From Chromobotia macracanthus (Eukaryota; Chordata; Actinopteri; Cypriniformes; Botiidae): a stretch of 64,000 bases of DNA. The DNA is taken from assembly GCA_036877525.1 (NCBI GenBank), contig JAZGTH010000072.1:682001-746000 (forward strand). Reading direction: 5' to 3'. Positions 25,001 through 40,000 of the stretch are shown one piece after another. Positions within the stretch are counted from its first letter, which is position 1. Each line of letters begins with the position of its first letter. The notes below the pieces were generated by a model. That model saw only the letters and a program-made list of their open reading frames with translations, was not told the origin of the DNA and ran no database searches. The translations under genes and the position numbers were made by a program.

Positions 25001-28000
25001 TTTTTCAGTTACCAAGAAAAGCCTGCCGTACCAGAGGGCAAACCAGATAAATTCACGAATTCCTAAATGTCATAAGAGATTCTCAGATGTACCTCTGGTT
25101 GTTTTGGAAAATAAGGCAGCGTTATAAATTGAAGATGTCTCACGGAGTGGCCCTGAGATCTGTAAGGGGCCTTGTTAGTTTTGACCTTTAATTTCAGAGC
25201 TCAGTTCAGGTGCCCATATTTTACACTCATGTAGCATTTTATTTTTTTCCCCAAAGTCCACTTGTAATCTTAGTCAAGGTTTCTTGCACCAAAAAAAACA
25301 GCCCTAATCCCCTCCAAGGCGAGCAACACGCTTACCTTTGCTCATACTTGGGGGTTAGGATTTGAAGAAATCCCAAACTTTAAATATTAAACTTTGGCAC
25401 ATAACCCATCCATTGGGATTTAAGAGTTATGTTAAGGAAGTTTTAGGGTATTTGGGATTCGGAATACCGAATAAAGTATCTAAATAAAATTTTCAATAAT
25501 TTCACATTATGCCAGAGATGGAAGTTTTATGTGAAATTTTCATATAGCTCAACTGATCAATATGGCTTAGATACTGTACACATACTGTAAATATATACTT
25601 TGTATGTACTTTGTTGCTTTGGATAATATATCTGGAAAGCATTTGCCAAATGCAAAATTATTAATGGAATGTCTTTGCTACTGTACCTTTAAAGCTTCTA
25701 TATGTAAATGAGCTCTTATGATGTAGAATTGTTAGCGTTAGCGTTCTTGGAAACGAATTGCATTGCACCACCTAGTCCAATTTTCTTAACATCAGCAATG
25801 CATTTAAGTGGATTTCAAAGGGTTCTACAATATCGCCATGGCAACACCAGGGGGTCTTTCTAAATGTTTGTAACAGTAAATAATGTAAATCCACCATGTT
25901 GTGATAGACGCTTTAAAACAGAATTAAGGGACGAAACATGGAGGTGCGTTCAGAATTACCACTTTAGAGGGCCACTGACCACGTGTAAATCGGCTTGTAA
26001 TCCTGTTTCTGTTACAGTGGTGAGCTCAGCATAGCATTATGTTTCTGTGTAGGTGCAGAGCGAGAGAAACAGCACCACTTTGAGGTTTGCACTGATTTAA
26101 CTTTATCAACAGGAGCCAGAACTCCCAGCATGCACTGCTGCCAATGAGTCAGGCAGCCATGTTTGTTTTTTCAAGAATTCTTAACATTTAAACTATAACA
26201 TTTCAATTATTTTTCTGTGGAAAACATGATGATATCAGATTGATATGATCAGATTGTGGTCTGAATAACAAAGTGTTGGAGTTGTTTTTGCTGATTCAGG
26301 TTAAAAGAAAAAGTAAAAGAAACAAACAAATAAAACATTGAAAAAATAATATATATCCTTCCTGTGATAAGGAAGACTCTGCAGTGAGAGGAATGTTGAG
26401 ATAGTAGTTATATAAAACAAGAAAAGTTAGAAAGTTAGACCAGCATGTCAATACTTATGGCTGGTCTCACTAGTGGAGCAACAAAAAATGCTGGTTAACC
26501 AGTATGGTTTTTCTGATGCAGTGGGTTGACTGTGGGTTGACTCTTGCTGGTTAAGTAGCCTCTTGTATGTAAACCAGAAACAAAATATATTGCTGTTTGT
26601 TTCAACAGACAACATGGTGTATTGTGTTTTGAAGCCATTATGTTGCCTAACACATGTATCTTGTTTACATTCCCTAGTTTTCGAACCAGCAAAGGAATTG
26701 GCTATTCTGCGCACTTTGTGGGAAATTGTTTGATTGTGACATCGCTGAAGTCGAAGGGCAAGGGCTTTCAACACTGTGTGAAGTATGACTTTCAGCCCAG
26801 GAAGGTGAGTTTTGGCCATCTGTTTAAACTTGCATAATCAACAGAGAGCAAAGGGCTCTTCACTTACAACTGTACAGTATTTCTCTTTTTTCAGTGGTGC
26901 TTGCTTTAGCTGGCACATGTTGTAAAATGGCAAATAAAAATCAGTTTGAAAATCAAAAGATGTTTGAATATGACGCTTCATGCTGTCTTCTCTCAAAGGA
27001 GAATTACAGGTAAGCATTGTGTGGCAATTAGAATGCAGGACAGCACTACCCAGAATGGCCAGCACACACACACACACACACTCAGCCTTTCAACGAATTT
27101 CACAACTCAACCAATTAGTTAGCACTTTGTTCTGCTATTGAAACCATGTGGTGGGACATAAGGGCTGGATTTTAATCAACCACTTTGTTAGTGACTCTTA
27201 GCTTTTATGTTAAACTTAGAAAGAGAGGTGAAAAGAGCTGAAACAAGGGAACAGAAGTGGTGAAACAGAGTATAATTAAATTGTCCAGAATTTAAATAGT
27301 GTAATTGTTCCGTGCTTGTTTTTGGTCAGTGGAGACCAGCAGCTCAAAGGACAACAGAACTGTTCAGTAATACTGGAAAACTTCAAGTCTGCAGCATTTT
27401 AAATGTTGCTGTTTGGAGGAAAATCCAAAACCCTGTCTAGACAAAGACGGCCCTCTCTTGCATTTATGCAAAATCTTAACTGGCATTAAGAGCTCAGAAA
27501 TCTCGGTTACGGGGCGTTTTTTCGGGTCTAGCGGTCTTTGGCTGATCCTTCTTTTTTGTTCCTGTCAGCCCAGCTAATATCTTTTTTACGTTTTAATGGG
27601 TTGCTAGGAACTTGGGGTGAATATTTCACCATCCTCTGGTTTGAGAAATTAAGTCTTTTGAAGACGTTTCAAAGAATTTTTGCCTTTATTAAAAGCGATT
27701 TATGATTGGACAGCCTTAATTTCTGAGCTCATCCATATAGACTCCAACCTGCAAGAGTTTATTTATTTACTTGCGTTACAGATACGTCACAGTTGATGCT
27801 TTAACATGGCACTAATGGATGATTATTTTTGTTGTCTTTTTCCTCACTGTAGCTTATTTTAAACAGTTAGTGCTCTGCTCTTTAATTCATATAGCCAAAA
27901 CAGCTTTAAGCATTGCAGCCATCAAACAGAATGACTCTGTTTCTTTAAATTTAGCTCTTATTTTATGCAATGTAATGAAATTATGTTTTTTGGGCTTGAT

Positions 28001-31000
28001 GTTAAAATTGAGGATTTATTTTTGTGACATGGTTATCTCCACTAAACATTCTTGGTCAAAATCTTAAAATAATGTTTTTGGTTCATGTTAAGCTGTTTAT
28101 AGAATGCGCTGCATGTTGTCAAACAGAAAATCATTTTCGTCTTATCCCCCAGTTTGTAAAAGCAAGTGTGTGCTACACATATCTAATTTTAACCCTCTGT
28201 AATGGCTTGTCCAACAGACTTGCATAATAAAATACTAAAGCAATACTATATAATCCAAAACTTGGACTGTAAACTATTAATTAAGGCAGAAGGTGATTTA
28301 AAAACATTGAAACACTTAAAAGATTAAAAAGGTGTTTAAAAAATGTTAGATTTTGGTGGTACAGACAAAAAACTGGATATATTGTCAACTATCTACATGA
28401 ACATCTTGTATGTCTTTCACATTCTTAAGAATTAAACAGACTGTTTCTTGTTACTGTATCTTTAAGATGTCTTTGATTACGTGACTTCTGTTTTGTTTGC
28501 TCACAGTGGTACATGATCAGCATAGTCCACATCTACAACCGCTGGAGGAATAGTGAAATTCGTTGCTATGTCAACGGGCAGCTGGTTTCCTACGGCGACA
28601 TGGCGTGGCACGTCAACACCAATGATGTAAGTGCATTTGCTGACCCCCCACACCCTTATTCCTGATTTTTATCATGTACACACCCCTGAAAAGCCCGGGA
28701 TGCCCGGGATATTGCACCACTGCGGTCCAAATGATTTAGGATGAGATGAGCTCTTGCCTCTGTGGATCTGTGGAAAAAAGCTGAGGTTAGGTATTAGACT
28801 TAGTGCTGTGTGTGTGTTTGTGTATTTACCTATTACCTATTATTGGCTACATAAAAGCAATCAGAACAAGATGTCAACAACTGATACACAAGTAAACAGT
28901 TCCAGAGGGCCTTTTAGAAAACTTGTGAAAAAGTAAAAACGATTTTTATAACATTCTTCCTGCGTAATGTTTTTTTTTATTTATTCCTCTCTCCCTCCTG
29001 CAGAGTTACGATAAATGTTTCCTGGGCTCATCTGAGACCGCAGATGCTAATCGGGTGTTCTGTGGGCAGCTTGGGGCGGTATACGTGTTTAGTGAGGCCC
29101 TAAACCCAGCGCAGATCTTTGCCATCCATCAGCTGGGTCCTGGATATAAGGTATGAACCTTGAGATCATCTCTGAAGGAGCCCACAGGGTCACTGCTGCT
29201 CGGCTGAATTACAAAAAATTGGCTTATTTGTTTGACCAAATGCTTAGTTGCTGAATTACACTATGCAGAGTGCATTGAAATGGATTAGTTCTGACAGTGT
29301 AACATTTCAGTTCCAAAACTTGGTAAGCGGCTTTGTCTATATGCAGTGGCCTTCTAAAGTAGCATGCTAACCAAAACGAAAGTGACTGTTGAAGTGCTCT
29401 TTGTTGGCAGCAACTGTTAGTCACACACAACTTGCAAACTTTGTTCAAGTTTCATCACCGTTAACAGTAAACACAGAAGAAATTAGCGAAATTGTGTTGC
29501 CTTCCTGATCACAAAGACTGCCCATACAACAGTTTCAATTTTTTGCTTGTTTGCTTTTTTTTGCTTGTTCAGTTATGTGTGCCGTGTACATCAGACAGTG
29601 GGCGGTCTGTGGGCGTCAGAGACGCTGACTTTCATTCCCGCAAGATGGATCCTGCTAAAGTTTCTCGCATTAAAACAGCCCTATATTTCCCTGGCAGATC
29701 TGTTAGTAACAACTTATCCTCCCTTCTTTGTATTCCTCTGGCCTTCTCTTTTTCTCTTTCATTAACCAGACTCTCACCTCTCTCATTCGTCTCTCTCCTG
29801 GGTCCACGTGCATGTAAGAGCTGATTGCTGCTTTTACTTGATGAGGTAGAAGTGTTTATGGCTAACCGGTGCTTGACACAGATGAACCCTTTAAAAAACG
29901 CCTGGCAGCACTGACAGGAAATGAAAAGGCTAGATGAGTGACGTTAATCGCCGTTCTGGCCAATTCATGACTCTTTTGCAGAGAGGACGGTTGGGGGTGG
30001 AATCCATGCCGTCAGTTCAGATATTTCTCACTTTCCAAAAAAAAGAAACCTCCCGCAGAACACTTCTTTCAAGCTGAGCGTGAGGCTGCCTAATTTACTC
30101 TAAACAGCACAGGAAATGTGCAGACAGAGCTTGTTTACTCGGGTCAGACGATCTGACAATTATAAGCAGCTTTTGTTTACTTCAGTCAGATGATGTTATC
30201 GTCCATTACAGCTAATAAGACAAATTATTAAGAACTTGAGCTCGTAGTGCTTATCTATGCGTTTTTTGTCTTTTGTTTGGCCTGTTTGGACTCAAGGACT
30301 GAAAATAAAAGCAGTTAGCCACAAGAAAGCCAGTTGTTACCCTTGTTAAGAGTTTAGGGATGGTCACTGCAGTCAACTAGTTGTTCAAAACTGTCTATTT
30401 GTAAACCTGATTTTTTTATTTTGATATTTTTAAAGGTGGCAATTTAATTGACTTCCTGGGGATGTACTTTAATTTAGCTGTTAGACAAATAAAGGGGATA
30501 TTTAATAAAGGGGAACTTTCACCCTCATTATTTGTTATAATATAAGTTTTGAGTTTATAAAATGCAAGCAGTATAATTAAAGGTGTTCAATATGTAATTG
30601 TTTACATAAGTGACAATTTCAACATAACTCATCCAGTCAGATTTCATAGTGAAAGTGACATATTTGTCAGATATTGCAACCCATACCCAAAATGTGACCT
30701 CTGCATTTAACCCATCCCTGGTGGGGAGTGAACACACACAGCAAGTCGTGAACACACACTGCAAGTCGTGAACACACACTGCAAGTCGTGAACACACACT
30801 GCAAGTCGTGAACACACACACACACCCAGAGCAATGGGCAGCACACTACTGCGCCCGGGGAGCAATTGGGGGTTAGGTGCCTTTCTCAAGGGCACTTCAG
30901 TTGCTACCTGCCCACACTGGAATCAAACACACTTCTGATCACAAGCCTGACTCACTTACCATTAGGCCACAACCGCCCCAAAATAGGCAAAACTGTTAGT

Positions 31001-34000
31001 TTCATGGTTTAAGATTATAAACCTGCTGACAGTGTTCGGCCCTTCCAGAGCATTAGACAGTGTTTAGTGTCAAGTTAAACCAGAGTTTACCAAACGCAGA
31101 CAGGAAGTCCTTTCATTAAATCTGAGAATTAAGAATGAGAGTGTGTAATACTCTGTATTTCTCTGTCTCTTCTTTCGGCTGTAAGTGAGCCGGGTCTGGG
31201 CTGCACTGCGCTGGAGTTTGAGTATCTAGTGCTTACTGAGGGATTTTAATTATTAATCCTCGTACCCACGCAGCTAACGGTTCTCCCGCGTCTGATGAAG
31301 CTCACTGCAGCTATAGAAGAAAAATCAAGAGAGCAGAGTGTGTGGATTATTTATGGGCCCTGTGTGTGTTTGTGTGTGTGTGTCCATTCTGTTATGTGTG
31401 ATGTTTCATCACAATCGTCCTCAAGATCTCTTGGACAAGTGACACCTGCCATATGGGGTGTTTTATGTTATAGATATAGAAGCTGAGGTAGATTTTTAAA
31501 TGATGGTACTACTAACAGTATGCATTATGCAGCGATAGCTATATCGAACAGTTTCAATACACACACTGCATTGTATGAGCAGTGCATAGTCAGTTGCAGT
31601 TAATGTGCTGCTCTTTGTTTCAATGTGCTGATCTTATATCAGCTTATTTAGAGGGTTTATATGGAGCTTACTTTGCTAATATTGCACGCACAATTTCCAG
31701 GAAATTCAAGGCCAAAGTATCTGTGTGTGTTTGTGTGTGTGGGGGTTCACTTAGTTGTCTCTTTGCCTGTGAATGCCTCTGTGTGTGTGTGCATCTAGCA
31801 TGTCCAGATGTCTGGACAGCATGTGACACCACCAAGCTGCTTTCTGGCTGTTTGTTACCATGGTAATTAGCATGTGAGGTATGGGGCACTTGGCACCAGT
31901 GCAAAGAAACTGAACTAGCGCCTTTGTGCGTGATCTGTTTATGTTGTGTGTGTTTACAGGTTATATAGGTCATTGGAGTGTATGGAAGCTGTTGCATGCT
32001 GTGATGCTGTGCTCTGATTTCTGTGTTGTTAGTTTCTGTCGCCACGTCTAGTAATTTTCTGTCGTATTTTTTTTTCTCTCATGGGAAAGTGCAAAAGAGA
32101 GAAAGTCAGACTTGAAAAAAACGGGCAAAGTTTATGGCGTCGGGTGACAGAATTGGTGGCAGTGACCCGTTTCTCAGACAGCTGGTTGAGTTTGTTGTCT
32201 GCTCCGTTGCCCGCTGTGATGGGGATGATGAATGACGTGTGAGCATGCAGGAAGGAGAGGGCAAGATTACAGCGATTACAGTGAGTTTATAAGGCGCTCA
32301 AACCATCTGAATTGTCTTTTACTTTCACTCGCTCTTGTTTTGTGTGTAACGTGTGTTTCTACCCTGCTTAGGGTTTGAGTGATAATTTAATGCTGAATGT
32401 TTCAAGAAGTTAAATCTGACAACAAAACTTATTTTCAGGATGTTCACAAAGGGAAAATGGGATCAGGGTCAGGTGAACTTAAAACCAGTGTGATTAAAAC
32501 TGACTAGTCAGCTAGTTGTTTATGGGAACCACAGAGTAATCTATTGTGACAATATGTGATTTAACACACCTCAGATTAATACCAAACCTATTTAGTGTTT
32601 TTATTCTGATTTGCAACAGTTATTTGTTTAATGGATAGGTTAGAGTTTGGGTTAGTTTTCATTGTAATTTTATTGTAATTAACATGCTTTATTTGTTAAC
32701 AGAAGAAGAATGAAATTTGTCACGTTTGTCACACTAATTAAACATTTGTCTGTGTGTTTGTAAGAGAGACATAGAGAGAGAGAGGGATTATTATGGTCTG
32801 GAGAGCGAGGCAGGGTGTCTGAGTGAGTGAGTCTGCTACATAAGTTTTGATGCTGGGTTTAAGCTTTACTGTGCCAGTCGGTGTGTTGCTAAATGGACAC
32901 ATTGGCAGCGGGCCTGCGGAAACTGCAGCGAATCACAGTGCCAGCACAGGGGCTTATTTGCATCTTACTGTTTGTGAAGAATTGCTCAGTGTGTGTTTGT
33001 GTATGTCTCAATACTATTGCATCTATACAGTTACATGCACTGGACTCATGATGCATAAGATCAGTGACATTTATTAAGAAACTAAGATAGATACTAAGAT
33101 AGATACTATCTATTTTAAAATCAGATTTCTATATAATTGTGTTTTAACTGCGAACTAAGCTTAAACTTTGTAAGCACAAAAAGTGAGGTTTAGCTTAAGT
33201 GACAAACTAGTTTACTGTAAACCATGAACAAAACACTCATAATAGTCAAACAATTTTTCCTGAGAAAAATGGATTGAAAGGACATGCGTCAATTTACATA
33301 AGTCTGTCATGTCCTTCTCAGCTGAGTAGATAAATAGTGGCACAAAATGCTTTACGTGAGAGTGATACATGCACATTTACACCCACACACACACACACAC
33401 ACTTGTATCAGCACACACTGGTGCTCAGAGCCATTAGTCAAATAGCACATTTCTGCAGCCAGAGCTTCATTATGATAATGTGTGCCTGTGTGTGTGGCTG
33501 CTCTGTTCTACAGTAATTAAAGGTTTTTTATACAATCTGTCCTTTGGGATTCGGACAATCCTTGGTGCTTTCCACAAGCCCATCACCAAGAGACAAGCAA
33601 AAAATGGGAGAACTTTATTTGAAGGATGTAACTTATTTACTGTCCACCTTCGTATCTGTTCCCTTCACAGAGCACATTTAAGTTCAAATCAGAAAGTGAC
33701 ATCCACCTGGCTGAGCACCACAAGCAGGTGTTGTATGATGGGAAGTTGGCCAGCAGCATCTCCTTCACATACAACGCCAAAGCCACGGACGCACAGCTGT
33801 GTCTGGAGTCATCGCCCAGGGAAAACCCCTCCATATTCGTGCACTCGCCACATGCCCTGATGCTTCAGGTGATGTTTTTGTCACACACATTTACTTATCA
33901 TGCTTACTTATCTGTCTAAATAGGGACAGTTCATAGACTTATGCAAACTTTCTGGATTTTCACAATTTAAAAAAAAGCTTTATTTACTATATTTACTATA

Positions 34001-37000
34001 TATATGAGTTTTGGGTACTAATTTGTGCCCAATATATTGTTATGGTTTCTTTGTGTGAGAGCAGGATGTGAAGGCCATAGTCACTCACTCCATCCACAGC
34101 GCCATCCACTCCATCGGAGGAATCCAGGTTCTCTTCCCACTCTTCTCTCAGCTGGACTACAGACAACCCAACGACAGTCCTGTGGAGACAACCGTCTGGT
34201 AAGTACAAACCATACCCACGCTCCTCTGCAGATCACTGCACAGCCTCCCAGCTAAATTTAGCATTTCTGCATATAGGGTTCTTCAGAAATTACGTTTTCA
34301 TCACCATATGGCACTTACTTCTTGGAGCCATAATCTATACAGGCATTTTTCCTTTTCCATACAATTCACTTTTGTTCCTCAAGATTTCCTCAAGAAGTTT
34401 CTTCTTCAAAAACTGTAATTTAGTTTTACATGATAATTTTCCACCCTCTCTCTGAACTTCAAAATTACACCACCTGTTTTTGCTGCTTTAACCCTACAGC
34501 TGAAGAGTGATATTTTTAGAGTACTAATGTAAAGTACTTTTTCATATGCCAGCTAAACTATGAATGTTGATTTCTCAAGAAAAATAAAACTGTGGCTCTG
34601 TGTCAATTCTTTTTAAACATTGATGTGCACTAAATAAGCATTGTTATGCCAATACAGGACATAAGTTAATGTGCTCAAAATTATGACCTCATAACAATCA
34701 CAATTTCTAAATGACCCCTTTGTGCAGTTTCCTAGTTAACAATTTTAGGTTGTAAGAACGTTTTCCTAATGTTTCCATTAGTAACAAAAATGTTAAAAAT
34801 GGTATTTTGAAAGTCTGGGAATGTTCAAAATGTCGATTTGTTAACACTTTAAATGAAACTTTTTAGTTTTGCATTTGATAATAAAAATGTAAACATCAAG
34901 TCAGTTCATGTCGGGGACCTTTGCCATAAATTCCATACAGATTTTTCATTCCACAATAGAAAGAGGGTGAGATTTTGAAGAGATGCTTGTGTGAACTAGA
35001 GACCCACTCAGAGTATGAGAGAGACAGGACTCTCTCAGTCAATCCTTCAGAGAAATGGAGGGAGGGGTGCTATAGCCGACCCTCTTTCTCAGGTCACTGT
35101 GTGGTTCCACTTTGTGACCTTGCAGGCATAGCGAGTAGTTCAGCAGCAAGCCGGCAGGCATAATCAATGGAGCACAGGTCTGTGGTCCATCGATCAGTGG
35201 TTAATGTTCCCCACTGGGGCTTACTGTCAGCGGGGAGATGGGTGAGGTCACTGGCCCATCCGTCGGCTTAAGGCAGCTCAGACAGAGAGAGCGAGAGACA
35301 CTTAGAATTTTATCTCAAATGTCACCATTTCAACAACATAATTTAAGCGACTGAGACACATTTATGCTTGCTGGTGGTAATGATATTGCTTTTGGGAAGG
35401 GGGTTCAATCATTATTTGTGTGTGTGTTTTATGTATTTTGTTTTCACTTTTTTGTGTTTATTTTGGGATACAATATGTTGTCCTAAGGTGCCGAAGGATT
35501 GCATTATTATAAGAAATGTAATAAACTTTGGAGCTGTTGCTTAGTGGTTATCATGTGTTGCAAACATCTTCAGCATTGACAGGTTCAAATCTGTGGTATA
35601 CCATGTGGTTTTATCTGCAGGTTTTTGCTTATCTTATCTGGTTTGTTTCGTTTGTAGTGCCACTCTTCTTGCGTTCCTGGTGGAGTTGTTGAAAAGTTCA
35701 GTAGCCATGCAGGAACAGATGCTAGGGGGAAAAGGATTCCTGGTTATTGGTTACCTGCTAGAAAAGGTAAGACAGTCCCTAAATGTGTTAATTTTTTGTA
35801 TTGCAAGTTAAATTTGTTGCATCTCATGAGTGACCACAGGTCCTTAGATGTTTGTGTACATGTATTATAAATGAACTTTTTTATATTCTGTCTTTTTTAA
35901 CACTGTCTCACTCCTTCCCGTCTCCCACTCACTTTGTCTCACACCTCTCTATCGCTATCTCTCCTCATCAGTCTTCTCGGGTGCACATCACCAGGGCAGT
36001 TCTGGAGCAGTTTCTGTCCTTTGCCAAATATCTGGATGGATTGACTCATGGAGCTCCTTTACTCAAGCAGCTCTGTGATCATGTTTTGTTTAACGCAGCA
36101 ATCTGGATCCACACACCGGCTAAGGTGAGCTCGTCTCATAGGCTAAGGAACAAATACAGGACAGTTCTGCCCTGTCATTGTCATTTTTATGTAAAAGTCA
36201 TGAGAAGTACCATGTTCTACATGTTTATTTGGTAGAACCAGTACTACTAAAGTATTTGTTGAGTACCATGTTAATATTCTGGTATATAAATATGGTGATC
36301 ACTGATAGCATCCATTATGCATGTTAAATTGTGTAGCTTATGTTAGTGAAAAGTAATTTTGATATTTCTGTCTTTGAAGTTTATGGGCTGTGATGTGTGT
36401 GTTTGTGTGAGAGAGAGCTTTGTAGCCAAAGGCACTTGATGTGCTAATTTGTAAAAAAGTGCCATTCCTCAACAAAAGCACAAAGGCTCAATGATTGGAT
36501 AATGACCTGAGAAACACGACCGTAGGGAGAAACACTTGTTCGTCCGCTTTTGTTTTCTCTGCGGAGGATCGAGTTGCCCGCAGAGCTGCAGCCCTTTATG
36601 ATAGAGGGAACGAAAAAACATCCGTAGGATATAAAATAGAGAGAACAACAAGCAGATGTGTGAAAGATTTCTATGAGAAATCAACATTGTGGTTCAGATT
36701 GAGGCACTTTCCAACCTTTTATTACCTTGATCTAAAGGAAAAAGTTTCTTTAGTTTGCTATATTTAAAAATGAAGTTTGTAGGTGTGTAATTGCTGCACC
36801 ACTGGCAAAAACTCTCACAGAGTTACATTACAGAAAGGACCAAGCCATATCTAGAGACCAGAATATTAGGCCAGTAAGCTACAATCTAGCAAGTGAATAA
36901 CAGTGCACTAAAAATACTTGATTCTTAGCAACCACACTCTGTGGCAATGCGCCGGGAACCACCAAGATATCCCTGCTGGTGTTGAGTCAGTGACCTGAAT

Positions 37001-40000
37001 GTGCAGGGTGGATCAACACAATATTACTGATACAGCATTTTCACAGCTGCATCAAGATTGAGTGTGTGTGTGAGCATGTGATACATGTTTGTGTGTGATT
37101 TACTTTTTTGTGTGTATGTGTGTGTGTGGTGGGTGCTGGTAAGAGTTGCCACAGGAAAAGACCGAAAAGCTTTAAAAGAATGACTTTTTCAAAGAAAAAG
37201 AAAAATCCATGATAACTATTTTCTACACAGGCTCCAGTTGAAAGACAGATTGTAACCCAGATGTGTTGTACTTATTACATGGTGTTTCTTTTTGTCAGAA
37301 ATAATGTCAGTTCCAGCTGTAGGAACAGTAGGATATGGGCATGTTGGGGACAAAGTTGCAGTTGGTGTGTCAATATAGTCAGCATCAAGGACCACAGTTC
37401 ATTTCTATAATTACAAATTTTGCACATTCTAAATAACATGATCCACAATGTTGTGTGTGTGTCTCTGTCTGTGTTCTGTATCTTAGGTTCAGCTGTCTCT
37501 CTACACCTACCTGTCAGCTGAGTTCATAGGCACAGCCACCATTTACAGCACCATCCGCAGGGTCGGAACCGTCCTGCAGCTCATGCACACACTCAAGTAT
37601 TACTACTGGGCCAGCAACCCTCTGGAGAGCAGTGGTATTGCCCCCAAAGGCCTGGGTGAGTACTGCACCTCATTCACAATTTGAGATCATTTATTTTCAG
37701 TCTGTCATTTATGGTGACTAATGACGGGAGCTCTTGGCAATTCGTTGTGGTTGTATTCAGTGACTTAACGTCATTTTGATTAAAGACACTGCTTTATATT
37801 ATAGCTGTGTTTGGAGACATCAGCTTTTAAGATGAAGCAATAAAACAAAACAAATATTCCCAGCATTTCCTGTTCTGGGAACAGCTGTGCAGTTCAGAAT
37901 TTCTCACTTCTGAGAGAATGAGGTTGAGAATCAGCTCAGTAGCTGCTGTGTTGTGGCAGAGTGGAGCGTGTCTGCAGACAGCCAGCAGTATTAGGCATGA
38001 ATAAACCTTGCAACACTGCCCACTCATTTTCTTGTCTGTATATTTTCATGGGCTCTGTATCTCAGACTTTTGCTGTGTCTTGTCTGAATGAAAGGTTGGG
38101 GGGGTAGTATTATCTAAAACACAGAGTGCATGAAAGCTACATTCCACCCTCCTGCTGTATATCACTTGCTTTTTTGTTACATTCTGAATCTGTTTTGTTG
38201 CAAGATTAGTTTTTCTCTCTGCCTCAGTTTTTCATCGTTTCTCCTTTTATTCTCCTCCCTGTAGTTTTTCTTTATCATTGTTTTCTTCTTGCTTCTCGCT
38301 GATTTCCCAAACGCCCCCTATAAAACCTCAGTTTATCTGTTTGCTTCCTCTGTCTTTTGTCATCCCGGACTGTTGTCCCTAAAGGGGCGGGGCTTTGAGA
38401 GTTCAACAGACAGTGAAGTGATTTTTCAAAGTCTGACGGTGATGATTTGTTGCATCAGACGTGTAACAGCATCACAATGTGTGTTATTGTATCATCTGGG
38501 AACTTAATAACATCATTAGTTGGGCGCTTAAGACACATTCATACTGAAAGTGATTTGAAGCAGGATCAGTGGTCTGAGATCACTTATTTTCAGTCTTATG
38601 GTGACATGAGTAACAATTACTGGTGATGTGATGTGGCTATGTTCAGTGATGTGATGTGAAGTTTAGTAAGATGTTTAATGTTATGCAACTGAGCAGTGAT
38701 GTAACGCCACTTCCACCAATAGGAGTGAAGACATGGAGCTCACTTGATTGGGCTCCTGTGAGATACTGTGAAGATGAGAGCAATTTTGAGAACGATTTCA
38801 CTGTTTATTGTGATTTGTCTCTGTCCACACAGAGCAATATTCTAAAATAAATGCATGGATGCATGAATGCATCCTTGTCAAGATAAAATATCTTATGGAC
38901 AGCTGTGCAGTTGATCAGTAACATTAGAGTAACCAGCAGAAGAAACACCTGCTAGTGACCAGAAGGACAACAACCTAGCAACTTAACAAGATAAGATAAA
39001 CTCAGTGCAGAACATCCGTTGGGGAAATTATCAGGAGATCACAATAGACATTTGCTTTGTTTCTGTGTGACGCTGAAGTAAACAATGCAGCTGTTCTGCA
39101 TCTCCTGCTTTTCTCTGCATTCACATCAAACAGTGTTCGTACAGTATCATATAATTCATATCAGCTGTGAGTCGTAAATCAACTGGTCAATCGAGAAATC
39201 GTAAGAAACCATCTATCAAACAAACTTCCATTGGGGTGTGATACATCCTGTAGAGAGAATGTTGTGAACAAGTTACAAGTTTAAAGAATACATCGTAAAC
39301 TGTACACATGCAGAGTAAACGCCACCTGTTTCACTCCCGCTTTGAAAGGGTCTGTTTGATGAAGCTGTGTTAAAGAGGCCATACCTTGAAACACATGCTT
39401 TGCCTTTTTCTTTTGCTTGATGTACACAAAGAGATACTCAATACATGCTACTGTAGGTTTAAAACAAACAGGAGTTTACTCATTTCATTCACCAGAGGCC
39501 TTTAGAATGCATATACATACAAAAATTGGTCATTAGGGAATACAAATCATACAGTGTTAACATGATAAAACACTTACAGTTAGTGGCTGGAAATTTTAAG
39601 GTTTAATAACATTTACAAACAATAAGAAACCTTATTTTTAACTGTAAATACAGGCCTGCTTTTCAGTGAAAGTCAACAGCATTGAATTTGTATTAATGTA
39701 TCTAATAATCAGTTAGGGAAGACTAGCTTGTTATTTTTCTGCTGTATGCATTAAAGCTCTAGACATTGTTTATGATTTCTACAGTGTTGTGTTGATCAGA
39801 TTGAAGTCTCTGATTGGATTTAATTCTTTCTGTGCTGTGTACAGACAGCACTGGGACAGTGTAGCTGCTTATCTCTGTGAGATGCAGCAACCATGTCACC
39901 ATGGCAACTGTGTTGCCCTTCTCATGATGCTGCATGGATCTGTCACGTTGTGGAGTTTTTGTTCAGTGATGTGTTAATTTTGACTAAAATATTGACTTAT

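Larger units (their letters stand above)
29151..33670 (+). other. nbea: intron 8
   Basis: 4.5 kb without exons. It contains a tRNA-headed SINE on the minus strand with an internal 20-bp minisatellite, several TG runs, and two repeat-free blocks (around 31150-31310 and 32090-32300) that may be regulatory. The rest is ordinary intronic sequence. Confidence 0.85.
34199..35657 (+). other. nbea: intron 10
   Basis: 1.46 kb, no exon. It contains copy C of the CCCAG-ended repeat family and a tRNA-like SINE head shortly before exon 11. Confidence 0.85.

Noticed and set aside
30728..30807. CRISPR-like spacing of 20-bp repeats
   Set aside because: Units are directly adjacent with no spacers and lie inside a eukaryotic SINE; it is a minisatellite.
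35530..35600. True tRNA gene
   Set aside because: Boxes A and B are present but the acceptor and anticodon stems do not pair; it is better read as a SINE head.
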